DNA of 64,000 nt. Origin: Euryodendron excelsum (Eukaryota; Streptophyta; Magnoliopsida; Ericales; Pentaphylacaceae). The stretch spans positions 5,027,001 through 5,091,000 of the forward strand of contig CM065393.1 in assembly GCA_033060915.1 (NCBI GenBank). Direction: 5' to 3'. The position numbers and the translations under genes were made by a program. Position 1 is the stretch's first letter, and each line of letters opens with the position of its first letter. The notes below the pieces were generated by a model that saw only the letters and a program-made list of their open reading frames with translations, did no database searches and was not told the origin of the DNA. This document shows positions 57,264 to 64,000 of the stretch, in pieces.

Positions 57264-58218
57264 ATGAATAAGATAGAAGAAACAAATAGTATAAAGCCTA
57301 AAAAATTCAGTGGTCAACATTTTCGTAGGTGGCAAAGACAAATAAAATATTGGCTTTCAGTGCTGGGCTTAATCACTGCTTTAGAACCTAGCCAAGAGGC
57401 TGTGCCATCTTCCTGGATGACTCATGACCAAATTGAATATCACTGTTACAATAGGATCCTTAGTGCTGTGTCCGACCACCTCTATGATGTCTATCATAAC
57501 ACCACAAAAACTGCAAAAGAACTTTGAGATATTTTAGAAGGTGAATATGGAATAGAGGACGCTGGAATTAAGAGGTTCACAATCTCAAATTTTACAAACT
57601 ACAAAATGGTGGACCATAAGCCTCTAGGTGATCAAATCCATGAGTTTAAAGAACTTTTAAGGAAGGCGGAAACTAGTGGTACACAGTTTGGTGAAGACTT
57701 TAAGGTTTCATGCCTATTGATAAACTACCTCCATCATTAACTGATATTTCCAAATCACTTAGGCATAAACAAGGAGAGTTGACTTTGACCCAAACAATTA
57801 GTTCACTAAAGGTAGATTAAAGTCATAGGTTGAATCAAATTTCCCAAAGTGAAAACCCTACAAAAGTGAATCTAGTTGAGAATAATAATCATAACAATAA
57901 TAATAATAATAATAATAATATAATAATAATAATAATAACAATAATAATAATAATAATAATAATTGGTTTAGAAATTTCAACAATAGGAACAATTTCTGTC
58001 CTAGGGGTAGAAATTTCAAAACCAATAGGAATAACAATCGTTTCAATCAAAACCAAAACCACAACAATGACCAGCCTAAGGCTTTAGAGAGAGGGAGTAG
58101 GCTCTGCTATGTTTGCGGGAGAGCCAATCATGTCGCCAAGGATTGTTTTTTCAAGAAGACAGAACCACACAAGCCAAAATCCAATCAGAATCAAAGGGGT
58201 CCTAGAGCCCAAGTCAAC
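57264..58218 (+). pseudogene. Copia gag with Asn-rich microsatellite and zinc knuckle
   Basis: Gag forms the particle. The ATG at 57264 opens MNKIEETNSIKPKKFSGQHF, with the UBN2-type block FRRWQRQIKYWLSVLGLITAL. A TGA at about 57525 falls in conserved sequence (KEL-stop-DILEGEYG). The frame then changes near 57715 (FKVSCLLI). After SLKVD a TAA interrupts at about 57818. An (AAT)n microsatellite at 57892-57962 encodes poly-Asn before an Asn/Arg-rich segment. A perfect CCHC knuckle, CYVCGRANHVAKDC (58108-58149), follows and continues in frame into the protease region. It is inactive because of the stops and frameshifts. Confidence 0.85.
57892..57962. repeat. (AAT)n microsatellite in copia gag
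   Basis: ATAATAATAAT units with a few interruptions (CAATAATAAT). Length changes here can shift the gag frame. Confidence 0.95.
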
Positions 58219-59468
58219 ATGTTGGTGGAACAAGGAGTTTCTGCTAGGCCTTCTTTTAGGTATGGTCATTCCTTAGTCAACTTCACTTATGAAAATAAAG
58301 ATTGGTGGTTAGACTCTGGGGCTAATATACATGTTTGCTTTGATCATGGATGTTTTAAAACTTATCAGGAATCAAGTGGACGAAGTGTAACTCTAGGAAA
58401 TGATTCTATTGCACAAGTGGTTGGAATTGGAGATGTGGAATTGAAGATGACATCTGGAAAGACTTTGACCTTGAAGGAAGTGCGACATGTTCCTGATGTT
58501 AGAAGAAATTTAGTTAGTGGAACTTCTTTAGTTCAACAAGGATATAAAGTTGTGTTGGAGTCTAATAAAGCTGTAATATCTAGAAATGATGTTTTTGTGG
58601 GAAAGGGATATGTTTGTGATGGTTTATTTAAGTTAAATGTTTTACCTGAAGTTAATGAAATTTCTCCTCAAGTTCTTAATGTTGAATCGTGTGATGTATG
58701 GCATGGTAGGTTTGGACATATAAACTTGAAGAAAATTAAAAGATTGATGGATCTTGATCTTATTCCAAAATCAGAAGTGAATTTTAAGCACAAGTGTGAA
58801 ATCTGTGTACAAGCCAAACAACCTAGAAAACCTTACAAGAGTGTAGAAAGGCATACCCAACTGTTAGAGTTAATACATAGTGATGTTTGTGATTCAAATA
58901 GACCACCAACTCAAGCTGGAAACAAATACTTTGTGACTTTTATAGATGATTACTCTAGATATTGTTATATCTATCTTATTAAAACTAAGGATGAAGTCTT
59001 TAGCAAGTTCAAAATCTATAAGATTGAGGTGGAAAATCAATTAGAAAAGACGGTTAAAATACTTAGGTCTGATAGAGGAGGAGAATATACTTTAACAGAA
59101 CTTAGTACCTTTTGTGAAGAGCATGGTATAATACAGAGTTAACACCGCCATATTCTCCTCAATCAAATGGAGTAGCTGACAGGAAAAATCGAACATTGAT
59201 TGATATGGTTAATGCAATGTGAATTAGTTCTGGTTTACTCGAAAATTTATGGGGAGAAGCATTGCTTAGTTCTTGTTATATCTTGAATAGGATAACTATA
59301 AAAGACAATGAGAAAACCCCATATGAAGTATGGAAAAGAAGAACTCCTAATTTGAAAATTTTGAAAGTGTGGGGGTGTCTAGCTAAAGTAGCAATACCTG
59401 AACCAAGGAGGAAAAAGATAGGGCCTAAAACTGTGGATGCTATTTTCATAGGATATGCCCAAAATAGT
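58219..59468 (+). pseudogene. Copia protease and integrase, first part
   Basis: Protease: WWLDSGANIHVC near the start (the Asp-Ser-Gly active site) and VRHVPDVRRNLVSG. Integrase: zinc finger VWHGRFGHINLKKIKRL...CEICVQAKQ (HHCC), catalytic Asp in LIHSDVCD and VTFIDDYSRYCYIYLIK, second Asp in ILRSDRGGEYTL. A frame break at about 59135-59145 (HGIIQ, then TELTPPYSPQSNGVADRKNRTL with the catalytic Glu region) and a TGA at about 59220 (VNAM-stop-ISSGL) interrupt it. It ends at AIFIGYAQNS, where the solo LTR enters; the sequence resumes at 63088. All visible catalytic residues are intact. Confidence 0.9.
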
Positions 59469-60150
59469 TGTAATATCCCGAACCTCTATTATTTGAATTA
59501 ACGTGAACTTTCCTAAATTTTATAACATTTTATTGTGCCTTTGGGTCAAAATAACCAATTAGAATTCATGTTGTAACTTAAACCTTTAGTGAGAGACACA
59601 TGGTATTATTTCCTATGTGTATCATCTTCTTACACACAATATATACACACACACACGATATACACACATATACACACACCAGCCGGGAGGAAGAGGAAGA
59701 AGAACAAGAAGAAGAAAGAGAAAAAGGGGAAGATTAAGAGGAAGGAAGCTAATAGGAGATTGAAGGTGGGAGATCTCAACCCAAGCTAGAACCACCAGTA
59801 TAGAAGCTTGAGATCCCACTCTTATGTGAGCAAGTATATATATGTTGTATTTATGTTTGGAGACTCCTTTGAGTCCCATTTGATCGGAAATTGAGGGCTT
59901 GTAAGCATATGTTGGTAGATAGGGAGTTGGGGTTGAAAAACCCCCAAATTTGTATATGTTGGGTTTGAGATTTCAAACCCTAGATCTATTTGATTGGCTT
60001 GTTTATCTTGCCTCATTTTCAGTTATGGTTGTCTTCTTGGGTCAATCTTTGAACCCTAGAAGCATTGGAGAAGTTTGGGAAGGTTTGGTTGTATTTTGAG
60101 GAGTTTTGGTTGTGTTTTAGTTGAACTACGGGTGCTGCCTAGTTCAGAGC

Positions 60151-60342
60151 ATTCGAACTCCCAATATGGAGTTCAAACGGTAAGAAATAAGCCTGGGAGT
60201 TCGAACTTTCCCGGGGGAGTTCGAACCCTCAGAGAAGGGGTTTTTTCAATTTTCTTCTTGGAGTTTGAACTTTCATTTGGGCGTTTGAACTCCCAGTTCA
60301 TTTTGCCTTAGCGTTCGAACTCCCCGGTTGGGCGTTCGAACG
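60151..60342. repeat. GTTCGAAC motif cluster in the solo LTR
   Basis: Five exact TTCGAA cores (at about 60152, 60198, 60222, 60313 and 60334) and three degenerate ones lie in 190 bp, usually as GAGTTCGAAC-(T/C)CC. One reads AGTTCGAACCC, close to the tRNA B-box consensus GGTTCGAANCC. Confidence 0.75.
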
Positions 60343-61319
60343 GTCTGCCAGCTTCGGCACTATTTAGTAAAATGGGTATAACTTTTTCTACAAAACTCGG
60401 ATTGATGCACCGTTTGAGGCGTTAGAAACTAGACACACATACCTTTGTACCCATATGAAGTTTTCTCTTTAATTCATTATAGATTGAGAGATATTAAAGT
60501 TTGAAGTTGACCCAAAACTATGCCAAAAACCTTATTTTTCCAAAGTGTTACCCCATTCTTCGTGAGACCTTACTTCTTTACCTGAAATGTGTTTTTAAGC
60601 CATGAACTATCAAATTAAAGGCCTTTAAGCCTATTTTCATATGGAACTAGCCTTGTGTGAGAATCCTTTGTTCGGGGTGGTTGGGACACGATGAAAGGAT
60701 CGATGTTCCGGGTTTCACATTCCACCCTCAACCTTATATTCTCCTTTTGTGTTGGGGGCCTTGCCCTAGAGTTGGTCTCGCCTTCCATGGTGGGAGTGAG
60801 GTGTTGGTGAGTCGGGGTCGAAGGATTATGTGCTTATTCTCGGTTTATATGTTTTTGCCTTGCCTTAGCATTATATATTGATATTCCATGGTTCTATGTG
60901 AATTATGTGTAGGAACACCTCCTTTATCGCCTGTTCAACCGGAAAGAGGTGAGTAACAATATGCTATGAGTAAAACTCTATTATTTTTCAAATGTTTTCA
61001 GCTCACTTTTATATCATGAATGTGTTCTATACTTTTCAATGCATCAATGATTATGTTCAAGTATAAATGTCATGCTTTGAATTACATACGAACCTTACCT
61101 ATGATATGAATCACAACCTATGGACTAGAACGTTCACTTAAAGTAGATGTAAGATTCCTAACGTACTACTCTAACTCAAAGTCTTTTCGTGGCGAGACTT
61201 TAATATAGCCCGATAGTCCTAGGATGGGGGACTTAAAATAAACTATTGACATGTAAGGTCTTTCATGGCAAGACTCTAAACTAGCAATGATGGTCCTACG
61301 GTAGGGGACACGAAATAAT

Positions 61320-61830
61320 ATATCATCATGTTGGGAGACGTCCCTTGGCTTAAAAGTCTTAATGTGACCTTTACGGTTACTATAACTGAGCATAACTCTT
61401 ATGATCGACTTAAAAAGCCTATGTGTGACCTTTACGGTTACCATAACTGAGCCTAGCTCTTACGTTTGGCTTAATGCACCTTGCGTGCTAATGATTGAGC
61501 ACAGCTCTTAAAGACTAAGCCTTGTCTCACGATTGAGCTCTGCTCTTATGAATGGCTTAAAGCACTCTATGTTGCTAATAACTGAGCATAGCTCTTAATG
61601 ACTGAGCCTAGCTCTCATGGTTGGCCTAAAGAGCCTATGCGTGACCTTTATGGTTACTATGTTGGCCTAAAGAGCCTATGCGTGACCTTCGCAGTTACTA
61701 TGTTAGCCTAAAGAGCCTATGCGTGACTTGTATGGTTACTATATTGGCCTAAAGAATTTATGCGTGACCTTCGCAGTTACTAAATTGGCCTAAAGAGCCC
61801 TATGGTGACCTTTATGGTTATTGATGCAGA
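61320..61830. repeat. 41-bp tandem array and related repeats in the solo LTR
   Basis: From 61623 about five units of roughly 41 bp contain GGCCTAAAGAGCCTATGCGTGACC-TT-GGTTACTATGTT. Before them, related phrases GAGCATAGCTCTTA and GACCTTTACGGTTAC repeat less regularly from about 61345. Confidence 0.85.
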
Positions 61831-63082
61831 GCCTAGCTTTGATGTAAAGACATAACACTCTTATGTACTAGAACGAGAAATATGATTTATTGAAATACTT
61901 CACGACATGTTACATATGTTTTCACAAGTATTAATGTCACAATATACCTCTCCTTTCTACGATATTATGAAATGCCTTATAGTAATGCCACGATACGCTT
62001 ATGACAGCTACGTTATGCCTTACGAAATCATGTTATATGTTATGTGTTATGTCTCACTCCTACGGTACTATGTTCAAAATGTTATAACATTTCGTTATGA
62101 AAGCTTACGATGAAATGTTCCAATATAACGCTATGATACCTATGTTCTCAAAGTTACACCTTATGCATCTTAAGAACGACGATATGGATGTGTTTAATGC
62201 TATACGATGAGTTAAGATGTATGCTTACAAGTTATGATATGCTATACTAATAACAAGCTATGTCATGTGCTACGGGAGCATGCCACGATATGTCTCTCAC
62301 TCCCTTGACATTATGTTTTAGAAATAATGAATTATGTTAAAATGACAGTGTAAGCCATGCGGTTTTAAGCTTACACTTATACGTTTCTAAGTACATGATA
62401 TGTATGCATAAACGTTCAGCTATGGTCATATACGTTGAAGAGAAATATTAGTCGGGTGGTAACACACTTATGTTTTAGAACAAGAATTAAGCCATGTTAA
62501 ATGCTTATGATGAGTTACATATGTCGCATCTCTCCTCTATGATATTACGGTTTCCAAACGGTATATGTTTTAATGGGACGCTCACGTTCCATATGCACAC
62601 ATGTTTACCTATTGACTCATATGGAGCTATAATTGCTAGTCCATGGTATTTTATACTTATGCATCATTGTTATTCACTAAGCATTAGCTTACGTTTTCTA
62701 AAAATGTTTTCAGGTGACCAAATAGGGAAGTCTTGAGGGGGCCCCATTACGAGGATATTTGGATTGTGGCCCACGGGCCTTATGATATGTAACGTGTATA
62801 AGGGCTAGACCCTAATGTTGTAATATTATAATGTTATAATTGTGGTGGCCATCGATAGGCCCATTTTATAGCATGTTCATGTTTTGGAGATTAGGCACAG
62901 CTCTGCTATGTACGACACACATTCTATTTTACGTTTATAAAAGTTTAATTCTACAGTTAAGTATCTTTTAAGTTATAAATGCACAGGTGTTCAACCAGTT
63001 TATGTAATGTGGCCTTGGGTAACCAAGCTACTAGCCGGTCACGCACCCTGAATCCATATAGGTCGGGTTGCGGGTCGTGACA

Positions 63083-64000
63083 ATAGTAATGCTAATAGAT
63101 TTTTAGTGGTTAACTCTGAAATTAATGAGATATCTAATAACACTGTGATTGAATCTAGGGAAGCTACATTTTTTGAAGACATCTTTCCTTATAGGAGTAG
63201 AATAACAAAGTAAGTTAGTGGAACTCCTACAAGTATACCTAGTACTAGTACTTCCTTAGGGAATGAGGCAGAACACCAAGTTGAGTTAAGGCGAAGTAAG
63301 AGAGGTAGAGTAGAAAAGAACTTAGGAGATGGATTCTTTACTTTCTTGATAGAAGGAGAGCCTACAAATTATACTGAAGCTATGTCATCTTTAGATGCTC
63401 CATTTTGGAAGGAAGCTATTAATAGTGAGATTGATTCCATTCTACAAAATAATACTTAGGAGTTAGTAGATTTACCCCCCGAAAATAAGGCTATAGGATG
63501 TAAATGGGTCTTTAAGAAAAAATTAAAGCCTGATGGAAGTATTGATAAATATAAAGCAAGATTGGTGGCTAAAGGATTTACTCAAAGGAAAGGAATAGAT
63601 TATTTTGATACTTACTCTCCTGTGACTAGGATTACATCCATTAGGATCTTACTCGCTCTAGCATCTATCCATAATTTAGTGGTTCACCAAATGGATGTTA
63701 AAACTGCCTTCTTAAGTGAAGACTTAAATGAAGAGATTTATATGGAACAACCTAAAGGCTTTGTGGTCAAGGTACAAGTACATAAGGTGTGTATAGTAAA
63801 ATCTTTATATGGGCTTAAGCAAGCACCTAAGCAATGGCATGAACAATTTGATGAAGTGATTTTAAATATGGTTTTAAAGTCAATGAACATGATAAATGTC
63901 TATATCACAAGGAAGACGATGGATGCCATGTGATATTATGTCTTTACGTGGATGATATCTTGATTTTTGGTACAAACTTAGAAATAGTAGAGAATGTTAA
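63083..64000 (+). pseudogene. Copia integrase end and reverse transcriptase, continued
   Basis: After the solo LTR the sequence resumes NANRFLVVNSEINEISNN and FFEDIFPYRSRITK, then a TAA at about 63211. The RT domain starts at ATFWKEAI-like APFWKEAINSEIDSILQ. It has a TAG at about 63459 and continues WVFKKKLKPDGSIDKYKARLVAKGFTQRKGIDY, SPVTRITSIRILLALA, VHQMDVKTAFLSEDLNEEIYMEQPKGF and YGLKQAPKQWHEQFD. A one-base frameshift at about 63868 displaces the next segment, which in the other frame reads CLYVDDILIFGTN (YVDD catalytic motif, about 63938-63976). The RNase H and 3' LTR lie outside the window. Confidence 0.9.

Larger units (their letters stand above)
59469..63082 (+). mobile_element. Long solo LTR of a Ty3/gypsy element (3.6 kb)
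   Basis: Starts TGTAATATCCCG, ends GCGGGTCGTGACA, and is flanked by the perfect 5-bp duplication ATAGT (59464-59468 and 63083-63087). Both ends are typical of plant gypsy LTRs of the long-LTR type. No gag or pol and no second LTR is present, so it arose by LTR recombination. It contains an AC-rich microsatellite (59636-59675), TATATATATG (about 59833), a cluster of TTCGAA motifs and a 41-bp tandem array. Removing it and one ATAGT rejoins the copia integrase in frame (GYAQNS to NANRFLVVNS). Confidence 0.9.
56482..64000 (+). mobile_element. Ty1/copia retrotransposon, 5' part, split by a solo LTR
   Basis: Order: putative LTR/leader (56482-57263), gag (57264-58218), protease, integrase (58219-59468), interruption by a gypsy solo LTR (59469-63082), then the rest of integrase and RT (63083-64000). 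Integrase before RT defines Ty1/copia. The element runs beyond the window. The LTR start is taken as TGTTACAGTC at 56482, with a promoter-like TTTAAATAG at 56512-56520; the LTR end and primer site could not be fixed. Confidence 0.85.

Overview
This window is nuclear DNA of a flowering plant, probably a eudicot. It is almost entirely transposable elements, many nested in one another and at different stages of decay. The plant assignment rests on Ty1/copia, Ty3/gypsy, L1-type LINE, PIF/Harbinger, CACTA and hAT signatures, plant promoter motifs (telo-box, AGCCCA boxes), plant-like introns of 70-100 bp and one conserved plant zinc-ribbon gene. No bacterial operon, CRISPR array, rRNA or tRNA gene was seen.

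Layout. 1-1895: one end of a CACTA element, inserted in a minus-strand gypsy remnant (gag debris 1955-3126, untranslated part, primer-binding site and LTR 4693-5115). 7220-8105: LINE 3' fragment. 8376-8834: one end of a hAT-like element, then a ghost promoter with AGCCCA boxes and a telo-box. A 6.5-kb PIF/Harbinger element (8835-15365, TAA target duplication) sits at the end of that telo-box and carries a Myb/SANT ORF and an intron-containing DDE transposase, both broken. 16611-17720: a small non-coding LTR element with two LTRs. 18081-20105: truncated LINE on the minus strand. 21595-21855: an unassigned 86-residue ORF.

22935-38735 is a three-level nest. A minus-strand LINE is split by a hAT-like element (25464-37532, 8-bp target duplication TTTACAAG). 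That element is itself split by an 11-kb Ty3/gypsy element (25950-36895) with two RNase H domains and a spliceable antisense ORF, as expected of the Tat lineage.

40429-51670 is an 11.2-kb composite of very long gypsy-type LTRs with no coding region. Its outer ends share the duplication TATTG; it contains three LTR parts, one primer-binding site and a separate inserted solo LTR (43507-45008). 53530-53822 is a LINE 3' tail. 54125-54331 (minus) is the one convincing conserved host gene, a 68-residue zinc-ribbon protein, with a 185-bp tandem duplication just upstream. From about 56482 to the end lies a Ty1/copia element, interrupted by a 3.6-kb solo LTR (59469-63082) with a perfect ATAGT duplication.

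No new defence or enzymatic system is visible. The most informative content is the datable nesting order, the composite long-LTR structure, the gypsy antisense gene, the split telo-box promoter and the duplicated 5' region of the zinc-ribbon gene.
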